Positions 10,858 to 22,500 of a DNA stretch of 64,000 nt are shown here, in pieces. Source of the DNA: Wuchereria bancrofti (lineage: Eukaryota; Nematoda; Chromadorea; Rhabditida; Onchocercidae); the NCBI GenBank assembly GCA_005281725.1, contig SSBO01000001.1, positions 252,956 to 316,955 on the forward strand. Direction: 5' to 3'. Position numbers and translations under genes: made by a program. How positions within the stretch are numbered: position 1 is the stretch's first letter; the number at the start of each line of letters is the position of its first letter. The notes beneath the pieces were generated by a model that was not told where the DNA came from, did no database searches, and worked only from the letters and a program-made list of their open reading frames with translations.

Positions 10858-13800
10858 ATGAAATTTCAAATTATGACTTCTCCTATATCATTTGTGGTAC
10901 TTTTATGCATCATCAGTTACGCTAAGAGCAAGATTTATTTCCAAGAACAATTTAAAGGTTCCAATTAATTTTTCTATCACTTAATTTATTTGTAGAATTC
11001 TTCTCAGTTCTTTACTAGAATTAAACATTGACTAGACTTGACAGTTTCGGAAATTTTTCTTGACCAGATTTCACATTTTTCTTTTTCTTTTTTTTTTTTT
11101 TGATTTCTGCTGGCAAAGACTTCAAAATGTCTGACAAAAAATTTTGAGTAATTTCATCAAAAGATGAGGATTTGGGTTAATAATAATTGGTGAAAATTAC
11201 TTCAAGACATGACATTTGATAATTTTTCATTGTCAAAATTTTTTTGAAACCTAAAGAACTATGCATTTTAATCATTACAGCAAATTAATATTAGGCAGCA
11301 GATTTATTAGATGGCGGTTAAGCAAGTTGTATAATAAACAAGGAAAACTAAAGGTTTATTCTCTTAAGATGAAGTATAACATTATGAAGTTTTCTACTAG
11401 AAACTTGGATGATAGCCTTTGAATTGAACTGTAAGCTATAATTGTTCTTTATTCATCTTTGAATAAAGTTCGAGATGAAATCTGTGATTAGCTTTTTCAT
11501 ATAACACAAAAGGTTAGACTGCTCCAAATCATACATATCGTTTATTTCTTGTTATATTTCTTTTTTAATGCTAAGTTTTATTTTTTCATTGCTCAAATAT
11601 TAGCAGATATTTTTAGACGGAGATGGTTGGAAAAAGCGATGGATATTATCTGAATATCGAAATGACTATGGAAAATTTAATCTTTCCTATGGTCAATTCT
11701 ACAATGATCCAGAGGAGAACCTTGGTCTTACTACTACTGAGGTATTTGCTTACGAATTTAACTATACTATTGCTACTAATAGTAGTAATATTAATAAATA
11801 AACAAGTAGATATAAATATAAATAAATAAGTAAATAAATCTATATAACATTTTCAGTCATCAGTTTTTCGTTTTCAAATGTATGAATCATTTGTGTATGT
11901 ATTTCAGGATATCAAAAATTATGCTATTTCGGCAAAATTTCCAAAATTTTCAAATAAAGACAAACTACTGATTATTCAATATGCAACAAAACGATTTACT
12001 CTACCTTATGATGATTGTGGTGGTCTATATATAAAGGTTTAGCAAGTTTTGTTTACTTTTATCCTTTGATATTTTGGTAAAAAAGGAATGTTGAATGTTT
12101 GTGAAATCATTACTATAACTGTTTGCATTTTTAAATGCTTTTGATAGAAACGTTACCACAAACAAAGACTGTAAATAATTTCGATTTCATATAGCCAATT
12201 TTTTTTTTTTTTTTTTAATATATAATGTAATGAAGTTGATTAAATAAACAAAAGATAGTTTTATTCTGAAAATTATTAAAGAATAATCTGAAACAATCGA
12301 ATTATATTATCACAATATAATCCGGCTATTTTGCATATGTATGTATGATTGTAGAGATGGATAGAAAGGAGTGAATTTATGTATACAAATTGAAAATGGT
12401 ATCGTAATTGTTGAAATGTTGATATGAAATTTCTGAGAATATGAAAATGAGAATATAACATTTAGTATATATTGGTAAGAAATATAACAAAAAAAAGAAA
12501 AAAGTATTCAATATTTCAGAAAAAAATATTTTTTCATCGTAGAATGAATTTATTCCAATTCAGCTAATGAAATCAAACTTGGATCAGAAGCAATTTAATG
12601 GTGAAACTCCATACGAAATTATGTTTGGACCAGATGTATGCGGTAAATATACACGAAAAATTCATGCTATATTTCGCTACAAGAATTCCTACTATTATTG
12701 CAATTCTTTTTTGCCCATTATTGTAATTTTTTTTATTTTATTTTCATCAGAAGCATAAATTTTAAATTATATTGTTTGGATTTTTCTTTAAAAAAAAAAG
12801 AAAAAACTCACTAGAATTATTAGGAAAGATGAATAGTTATAAGGTAGAAAGTAGAAATTTTAAAATTTGAACTTCAATTTTGTTCAGATTAAACAAAATT
12901 ATTACTTTCTTGTAAATTATTATCGTGTAATCTTTCCAAAAAGTTATGATTTTATGCTATAGCAGTAATGGACTAAAATGCATATGTTCAATGTTTCATT
13001 TATTTTAGGATGATGAGCTATCTCATGTCTATACTTTAATTTTATATCCAAATAATTCCATTCAAATATTTGCTGATTATGAAGAAAAAATTGCTGGAGA
13101 TTTGGAAGATCACTATGATTTTCTTAAGCCAAGGCGAATTATGGTTAGTATTTCGAGCTTTTAAAGTTTTTCACAAATCCTACCAAAATTTTCTTCCGTT
13201 CTAAAAAAAAAAAAAATATGTAGCTAATGATTTTGAAATACAGATTTCTTCCTTTTAAAGTAATTTAAACAGTTCTTATTTCTATTTTTATTTGAGTATT
13301 CTTAAGTATTATCCGATGGCACTGAAAAAAAAAATCACAATTTCAGGATCCAAGTGTTGATAAGCCAATTGATTGGGTCGATGAAGAATTTATACCTGAT
13401 CCAGATGATAAAAAACCAGATGATTGGGATCAGCCAGAATTTTTGTTAAATTTAGATGTTAAGAAACCAGATGATTGGGATGAGGAATGGGATGGTGAAT
13501 GGGAACCACCGGGAATGATAAATCCGAATTACAAAGGTGAATGGGTGCCAAGAGAGATTGCAAATCCAGCATATAAGGTTGATTTTTGAAATTCCAGCGA
13601 ATTTATCTTCCAAGTATTTCGTTCGTATCTCTTCCGCTGATAATTGTATGATAATAAAGGATCAAAATTATTTGTTTCGGATTTTGAATATAGGAAGAAA
13701 TTTAGGGAGAATGGATACATCCTAGAATTGATAATCCAAATTATATATCAGACCCGAATCTTTATTTGTACGATGATATCGGTGCAGTTGGAATTGAGAT

Positions 13801-14659
13801 ATGGCAAGTGAACAGTAGCACAATCTATGACAATATTATTATAACTGATTCGCTTGAAGAAGCTGAGGTAATCTTCAAACAAAATAAAATTAAAGAAAGA
13901 AAAAAAAAATAGATATTGACAATATATATTTTTATGAAAGTTTCCTTTCTTCATGGAAATTATTTTTTTTTTTTTCCATCGGGAAATCTTTCGAATTCAA
14001 AGAGAAAGCATTTTAACCATTGTTAATTTCATGTGAACATTCATCATACTTCAGAAATTTGCTGCTCTTACATTGAATGGTACTAGAAAAGGTGAAGAGA
14101 AAATGAAGAAGGAATTTGATGAAAAACTTCAACGTGAAGAAGAAAAGAAGAAAAAGGAGGAAGAAGAAGAAGAAGAGAAAAAGAAAAAGGAAGAAAATTC
14201 GGATGAGGAAGAGGAGAAAAAGGGAGAGATTAACTCAAATCAAAAACAAAAAATGGCAGAAATAAAGAAAAAGGATGAAGAAAACGAAAGTAAGTTCGAT
14301 ATTAGTCAGAAAGAAAAAGCAGAGTCGAAAATGGAGAATGAAAGGAAGTTGAAAAAAGATGAAGAAAACGAGCTAAAAGAGGATAAGAAAGAAAGAAATT
14401 CAAATAAGAATATGGATGAAAATGAGGAATGGAAAGATGATGTAAATTTATCTCTCAAAGTAAGAATTTATAAATTTTTGAAAGTCCCAGTTGACTATTG
14501 ATTGTTCGTTGATTATGAATGTGTATACATATACATCTTTGATTTGTTGCTAGAAAGAGATGACTTAAAAGTGACAAAGTTAATCGTTTAAAAACTTTTT
14601 GGCTAAATTTTGTGTCATTTCAGTCAAAAGAAGAAGGAATAAAGAAAGAAGAACTATAA
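10858..14659 (+). CDS. Divergent calreticulin paralogue with expanded charged tail
   Basis: Nine exons (10858-10957, 11617-11741, 11908-12036, 12564-12722, 13009-13143, 13347-13577, 13706-13867, 14055-14459, 14624-14659) give 493 residues. Exons 4-7 have exactly the lengths of the upstream calreticulin (159, 135, 231, 162), and 2 and 3 differ by one codon each. ATG 10858 is preceded by an in-frame TGA. ATG 10873 is an alternative, and both give a signal peptide. Retained: IMFGPDVCG (exon 4), Y/K of GGLYIK, P-domain repeats (217-310), and GxWQV. Changed: signature 1 is [16 protein letters not shown], two residues longer between K and C. The lectin Asp before LWQV is Glu (GIEIWQV). The [11 protein letters not shown] segment ending exon 4 is replaced by [13 protein letters not shown], which uses a weak donor (ATT|GTAATT). 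The C-domain exon is 135 codons against 58 and is rich in Glu/Lys. The end is KEEL, a plausible ER-retrieval variant. No frame break is found. An AATAAA is at 14775-14780. Probably an ER protein with altered lectin or calcium function. Early pseudogenisation is possible because of exon 4. Confidence 0.85.
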
Positions 14660-16421
14660 ACGGAAGTGATGCTATGCTGATTGGTTATAAACATATGAAA
14701 TGTATGAAATTAAGTATTTAAATTTGGAATAGCTTTTATCAAGATAACTTCTTTCTTCTGTTATATAAATAAGAAATAAAATTGCTCATTGTTGATTTGT
14801 TATTGAGTTTGTTTAAATAAATCAATAAATCAGTTCGTTATCAAAATAAACAAATCAGTTCGTTATCAAAATAAACAAATCAATTCATTATCAAAATAAA
14901 CAATTATAATTGAAAGTTATAATGTAGAATAACAGAAGGAATTGTTTAGAAATAAATTGTAATTGCATCATATAATAAATCGGTAATAAAAGTATTATTT
15001 CAGTCGATCATCATAATCGTTTATCAGCTCTATGCGAATTATCTATTATCATACTCATCTTTTCATGATCAAAAATTAACAACCGTAATCATTTTTTTAA
15101 CTTTTCAAGTTTTCAAGAATACAAAAGTAACGAAATTAACCTTTCAAGAAAACTAACCTTTCAAGAATTATACAAAAGTAACGAAATGAATTTTGATTAT
15201 AATTCAGCAAATTTTGATTATAATTGTCAATTTACCCTTACTTATACTCGAAAAGATCATCAGAATGCTCACATTTAATAATAGAATCATCGTCGTTTTA
15301 CTATTATTTATTATTATTGTTATTATTATCATCTATTATTATTATTATTATTATATATCATTAAAAATGTTGAGTATATCAGTAAGCAAATATATCTTTA
15401 AAAATGTTGAATGTATCATCGGTAAACAATAAAAATGTTTTTTTTTTTTTTATCTTTACTGATCAAACTATTATTGTTTAGGAAGTATTTATGGAGATCT
15501 TATACTAACACAATATGTGCCATTTTGAAATATTCACTGTAACTTACAGTGATTTATATTATTATACAAGAAAAATATTACATTAAAGATACATGCATAC
15601 GTGCATATGCATGTTAATAGAATATATGAAAAATTGGATGAAATATCAAATTTATAATAATTTGAAATATAAACGGAAGAAAGCAATGAAAGCTTTTACA
15701 AATATCAGCAAATATATAAATATATATATGCCTTTAGATGCAAATAAAAAAATGAAAACTAAATAATTAAATTCGAAATTTCCTATTCATTTAAATGATA
15801 GTTTTACTTATGATGCTATCATAATATGACATTCTCTAGAAATACTGAACAACAATAAATACGACTACTCTTTTTTTCTAAAAAAAAAAAAACAAAAATC
15901 CAATTTTTAACTATTTATAATTTCTCAAAATTATTAAAAATAAAAAGCCATATGTTATTAAATAAACGATCAATTTACAAAAAATAGTTACTATAATGAG
16001 AAGAATCTGTCAGTAATTTCTTTAAAAAAAATTTAAAAAAAAAAAACAAAACAAAAGTACACATACATAGCCAATTATGCAATTTTTCCAAAATATTATT
16101 TCATCATTTTGAAATTAAATTTACTAATTGAAAGAAAAAAAACGCTTCGCTTATTTACGCTTTTTTTTTTAATATGAAATATTTTTTCCCTCTTTCTCTC
16201 CCCGTCTTTTTTTTTAAATCTTTTTGTTATCAATAAAAGAGAAAATTTAATTTTCTAATCTTAAAATAAAAAAAAAAAGAAAGCAAAAAAAAAGGAAAAA
16301 GCATATTTTGAAAAAAAATAAAATAAAATAAAACTATATAAAACTAACCATAATTTTAAATGTAAATTGAAAAGCATTAAGAAGCAATGAAATGTACATT
16401 ATTCTATACACAGCAAATATT
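14660..16421. other. Convergent intergenic region with short tandem repeats
   Basis: This is the 3' flank of calreticulin 2 and of the minus-strand Gln-rich gene. It contains a 25-bp direct repeat in three copies (about 14826-14902, core CAGTTCGTTATCAAAATAAA). A duplicated AACCTTTCAAGAA / ACAAAAGTAACGAAAT motif lies at 15112-15187. An ATT array is at 15300-15352, and the GCATGC-containing near-palindrome is at 15589-15613. The remainder is AT-rich with long A runs. No gene is seen. Confidence 0.7.
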
Positions 16422-19080
16422 TTAATCACATTCCATCTGTTCTTCATTATCCTCCGAATCGTAAGCTTTATGTGTTTCACGAAATGTAGTAAATGAGCTT
16501 ACAGGAAATAATTTTGGTGCACAATTATTATTTATTTTTTGTCTATTTGTTATCATATCTGTAAAAATTTGAAAGAAAAAATTTTTTGTTTATATAGTAG
16601 AAAAAAAAAAAAATTAAATAAAAATAAAAAACAAAACAAACTTTCTTTGCCAGATTTTTATTGTAATCAAATTGTTTATTGCATAAGATAAATCAATCAG
16701 ATAGTATACCATAAATCAATAATTTAAATTCTTTTTAACTAATAAAATAAGTTATTAAAATTATAATTTATGATACTGATAAAATAAATATGTCAATAAA
16801 AGAATGCTTTAAAATATTATTGCATTTAGTAGATTTGAAGTAAATTACTTTTAAAATGACTAAACCATATCCATTCGGCTTACACTTTATTATTAATTAT
16901 CACATAGTACGATGAAATAATGAAGAATAATTTTATTAAAAATAGTTCAATTACTAAAATCCTAATTATCACAAAATTTCATCACAAAAGTTTAATTTTT
17001 GAAAATGTTATGGAATAAGTTTTTTTAAAAATAATTTTAGTCATTATATTTAGGCATGTAGATTAAAAAAAAATTACATAACATAACATGTTATCAAGAT
17101 TTTTTTCTGGAAATTAAAAAAAAATAAATTATTAAATAGCTTTTATAAATTAATTATTGTCTAATGACATCGCATATAATTAAACATATATGCAACATCA
17201 AAATAACATTTAATAATTTAGTTATAAACAATATGAAAAATAAAGGAAATAAATAATAGTAAAAAATTTTGTAAATATATTTAAATGATTAGATGCTGTT
17301 TATGAATGCTTTTATAAATTAAACAGAATTCAATCTGTGCCTTTATTTTAATTGTAATATAAATTAATAAACTAAGTATAAATCTACGTCTCTACTATAA
17401 ATGCAATATAAATTCATATTACAATTAGTAAATTAAGGTAAATTAAGATTGTAATTTCAAAATTAAAGTAGAATAAAAATGAAGTGAAAAAAAAAGTGAA
17501 ATAAAACCTTCAAATTTATTAGATTGCTGCCGACTTGGATCATCATTTCCTCTTTCATTACATATTCTTGTCCATTCTTCAGATAACAATAGCTGCTGTT
17601 GTTGTTGTTGTTGTTGTTGAATGCTAATTTCTAACGTTGGTTCAGTAAGACTCTAAAATGTAATTAATTAATGAATATTGAATTTAAACAAAGAAGAAAT
17701 TAAATTATATAAAAGAGAAATATAAAACAAAGAAAAAAGGAAAAGAATGTTATAATTACTGTATATTAATTAAATTGTCAATTATGATAATAAAATTGCT
17801 AATCTAGGCTGAAAATATTTACCGTGATGGTGTGAGAGGTCACAGGATTATCACCACCTGTAACAGAAGAAGAATTTTCATCAAAATCACCGAATCGAAA
17901 TGGTGTATGTCGGGTTGTTTGGGGTAATGAAATTGCAGATGCACCACCGATTGTTGTCTCACTGATACCTGCTGTACTTGCTATGCCATGTTGTGTTAAA
18001 AAACTAAAATATCACACTTTTATTTTTTTTAGCATTAAAATAATAGAAAAGAAAAGAAAAAACAAACAAACAAAAAAAAAAGAATGAAAATATCAAATGA
18101 AATATGAATATAATTTATGAATATATCTTGAATAAATGTTTATAAAATCTAAACAATAATATTTAGGCTTCACTTTGAAATTGTTTACGAAATCAAATAA
18201 TATTCATATAACTTATTCTGTTATGCACAAGAGTTATCAAATGAAAAGTTTTAATTATGATGTCAAAGAAATGACAAGTTTGACTATTGAAAAATGATAA
18301 GTTAAATTACTTGCTGTCATATCATATGCTATCATATGTGTAAAATTGATGTTTCAGAAAGAAAAAATAAAAAGAAGAAAAAAAGTAAATAAGTAATAAA
18401 AGATGTAAAGTGATATTTTAAAGTAATAAAATATTGCTTTAGAGGAATCTTTTAATTTATTTCTAAATTGTTTCAAGAAAAAAGTATCAAAGTAACTTCA
18501 AACTGATGAAAAATTCTAAATTGTTTTAAAGAAATAATTACAAATTAATTCTTACACTTCAATATTAGCAATGAAATTAATGAATTAAATAAAAAGAAAC
18601 CTTTTATTCATACATGATGAAACTGAATTTGAACGTTTTCGCTTGTTATGACTATAATGTGGAATGACACGACTTGAACGCCGTGATACACCACTACCGC
18701 CACTGCCTAATGATGGTCGAAATGATAAGGTTTGTCGTAGCACCTAAAAATATTAACAAAAACATTTTCTTTTGATAATAATGAAATTAATTAAAATTAA
18801 AAATTATTGAACTATTGATAATAATTCATTTTAAATGATATAACTTTTGATTAACACATAAACATAAATATACAAAAAATGGGAGAAAAAAAAAAGAGAT
18901 GAAAAAAAAAAAAGTGAAAAATTAACCATAGTATCAAGTGATGTACTCATACTTAATGGTGGAGCTCCTAAAATATGACCACTAGAAGTTGTTATTGAAG
19001 TACTACAAGTACTTTCCGTTGAACTTGTAAGCATTTCACCACTATATGAAGATGATGTAAGAGTTCTAGCAGTTTGTTGT

Positions 19081-19137
<57 letters not shown>

Positions 19138-19559
19138 ATTTCATTTTGATTTGATGTTGAAATACGTGGAAAAGTTTCTTGTATTTGTCCTAACTAAAAA
19201 TTTTTAATAAATTATACTTTAATTTCAATGATAACTTGGTTAATACATATGTATATAAAATGAATTTTATTCATTTCATTTCATCAAATACAATTGAAAA
19301 TTTTATCAAATATTTTTTTTTTTTAAAAAAAGAGAGATAGAGAAATAAATAAATAAATAAATAGATAAATAGATTTTTTTTGTTAATATTTAATCAAAAA
19401 TTTTTTTAATATTTAAATGAATTAAAAAAAAANAAAAAAAAATACCTGGCATAGATCAAGTGCAGCAATTGTGGAACGTTTTTCCATTTCACTAAGACGA
19501 TTATCATCCGGTCGTAATACAACATCTTCCACTGCTCGTTTCAAATCACCAATATGCAT
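16422..19559 (-). CDS. Gln/Ser/Thr-rich, probably nuclear protein of unknown family
   Basis: Six minus-strand exons (19559-19446, 19193-18927, 18743-18601, 18003-17823, 17652-17508, 16558-16422) join with consistent phases and AG acceptors and GT donors to give 328 residues. Exon 1 encodes a structured-looking helix (GDLKRAVEDVVLRPDDNRLS, then EMEKRSTIAALDLCQ). Exon 2 has a polyglutamine tract: 14 Q, one R, 6 Q at 58-78. It is followed by a Ser/Thr-rich stretch. Exon 3 has RRSS (148-151), a basophilic-kinase-like site, and NKRKRS (160-165), a likely nuclear localisation signal. A second Q tract (nine) is at 247-255. Then come SEEWTRICNERGNDDPSRQQ and a C-terminus ending DSEDNEEQMECD. I do not recognise the family. 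The composition suggests a transcriptional or RNA-associated regulator. The ATG at 19559 is provisional: the frame stays open a few codons upstream to a weak acceptor, so further 5' exons may lie in the AT-rich region beyond. Confidence 0.75.
19074..19136 (-). repeat. Coding CAA triplet array (polyglutamine)
   Basis: Twenty-one triplets on the minus strand read as 14 CAA, one CGA and 6 CAA inside exon 2 of the Gln-rich gene. The tract is almost pure CAA, so length polymorphism between isolates is likely. A shorter tract of seven CAA and two CAG is in exon 5 (17593-17619). Confidence 0.95.
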
Positions 19560-22500
19560 AATTGAATGAATTTTGCTAATGACAGATGATGAATCAAATT
19601 ATAATCAATTCAAATTACAATACAACTAGCAAATGAAGAAATTGTGATAAAATATATTTTACGATGAAATATGCCAAATTTAAGATTTCATCATTGCTTT
19701 CATCCGACGGATTTTTTCTTTTTTTTTTTTTCCAGAACAAATACTGGAAATTTTAGTAATTTAATAATTATACAATCAACTATTTATCCATCCATTTTCT
19801 CGTCCTTCTATCTTCTTCTATCCAAATTTGACCATATTTCTGGAATGAATTTAAATCTTAATTGTTATATATACATAATCAATCATATTTACATATATTT
19901 ATGGCTATAGCAGTAATCAGTAAAGATTATAGTAATCAGTAAACTATATCAGTAATGATTATATTTCAAAAATTTTATCATAAAAGAGAGAGAGAGAGGG
20001 AGAGAGAAAAAAAAAGAAAAGATTAAAGAATGCAATGATTGAGAAATGTCAAAATGAGGTCAACGATGTCACCAAATGAACATATTTGCTCTAAATAATG
20101 ACACATCACCATATAAATATTTAAATAATTTAAAAAGAAAAAAAATGAAAAGAAAAAGTTAAACATTAAATTATTAAAAATGAATAAAAATACTAGACAA
20201 TGAATTAAAAGTAAAAGCAATTAAATAAATGTGTGGAGAAATTATTAATAATTTGAAGAGAGTAAAAAATAAATCATTTTGGCAAATTTCATTTTTTATA
20301 ACTATTTATTATTAATAACATTAATTATTGTTATTATCATTGTTATCTTTTTTTCTCTTTCCTTTCATAATCATTGCATTATTTGATGATAGAAATTCTT
20401 TCAGTTTAACTTTTATTCTTCAATATTAAACATTTCCCATTGAATAGAATTATTTAATCCTTCGCTAAAGAGCAATTAAAATTGCAATGTTTGAGAGTAA
20501 ATAATACATATTGCTATAATCGTATCAAAAATAAATTTCTTTATAAAATTTATACATATCAAATAAGTATTGATTGAGGAAAGAGAATTAGTAATAATGT
20601 TTAATATTATGATCATATCATCTTATCATCATTTTTTTTCAAAAAATTTAAAAAATTTAATTAGCTTTCTTAGTATAGCTAATAGATGAAAATAGATGTT
20701 TAATGAATGCATTAAATTAATAATTGGAAAAGTAAAATTGATCAAGTAATTTGATATTTGCTTATCATTACTGATTATTGATAGTTAATGGGAATAAAAG
20801 ATTACTGATGAAGTAAAAACATGAAGATAATAACAAACATTATTGATAACAATAACAATAACAAAAAATAATTAACAATAAATTAATGACACAATAAATT
20901 TTTATAGAGAAGAGAGAGAAGAAGGAAGAGAAAGCAAAGAAGAAAAAAGAAAGAGGAAAAGAAAGAAAGAAGAAATGATAAAAAGTTGAAAAGTTAACAT
21001 TAAATAACTGCAAATATCTTTCTTACCTCTTTGTCAAATCTTTTATATAATGTAAAAGTATAAAGCAATAAAACAAAGTTAAAAAAAAAATGAAAATAGG
21101 GGAAAAGAAAAAAAAAAGTAAAAAGGAAAGAAAGGAAAAAGAAGGAAAAATGAAAAACAAATGTACATTAATCTAAAAAGAAATGATAATAAAAATATTG
21201 CTTGAAACTCAAGAAAGTCTCAATTCTATCAATCGATCTATTATATTCATCGATCGATTGATCTATCTCTCTTATTTAACAGAAAACAAAATAAAAATAA
21301 AAAAAAAAAAAAAGGAAAAGAAAAGAAAAGATAGATTTGACTTAAACAAATAAAGCAAATTGTGATAGTAATATTTTTATTGTTATTTTTCTCTTTTCAA
21401 TCTATTCTCTTCTAAAAATATGATAAAATTAAATCATTTTTATCATTTCATTTCTATTTCACTTAGTTTAGTATCATTTTCATTTCAACTAAAACTACTA
21501 CTAATCATAAAATAGCTATAGCAAAAGAAGAAAGAGAGAGAGAGAGAGGGACAGAGAGAGAGAGAGAGAAAGAAGGAAAAGTTTAACACCTAAATATTGG
21601 CTGTCACTTATGGGAAAAAAAAAAAAACAAATTCTAACATGCAAATTTATTTATCATCCTTCTTTCTTTTTTTCGACAACAATTATCAAAATATCACTAT
21701 TAACAACACTCTTTTTCTCTCCTCCATTTTTGCTTACCTTTTTGTTCATTCATGTACACTCTCTCTCTCTCTGCCTCTGTGTCTCTCTGCTATTCTTTTC
21801 TTTTTTTATTTTATTGAATGAAATTTAATTTGATCAAAAATATCCTCTTTCAGTATACACTTTCTTTAAAGTTTGAAATGACAAATTTGTTATTTCCGAG
21901 AATGCTTAAAAATGTCTCCTTCCCTCTCTCTCTCTCTCTCTCTCTCTCTATGAGAGAGAAAGAGAGATCATGAGGTTATAAGATCAGTTGATCGTTTGAT
22001 AACAAAAAAATAATCTGAAAGGGAATAATTTGTTGCTTCTATTACAGATAGAAATGAAGAAAAAAATGACAGAATTAAATGTAGCAAAGTTTTTGATCTC
22101 TGAGAAAAGTAATGTGAATTGATGGATTGAATGGTTGAATGGAGGAACGTGGACGGATGAACTGGTAAACGTGAGTTAATGAACGGATGAACGTGAGTTA
22201 ATGAACGGATGAACGTGAATTACGTGAATGAATGGACGAATGGGTGAATTGAATAAATGAATGAAATGAAATGGAATGAAATTGAAATGAAATGAATGGA
22301 AAAAGTGTCACATATTATTTATCACTGCAAAACAATCAAGTAATGAACATAAATTAATTTATTTTGTAAAATATTTCAAAGTAATATAACATAATATAAA
22401 AGTATCTGTTTTAAAAAGAAATAGAAATTGATAAGATAAATTATATGATTATGTGATAAATTATAAATTATAAGATTTAGCAATATGATATGATATTATC

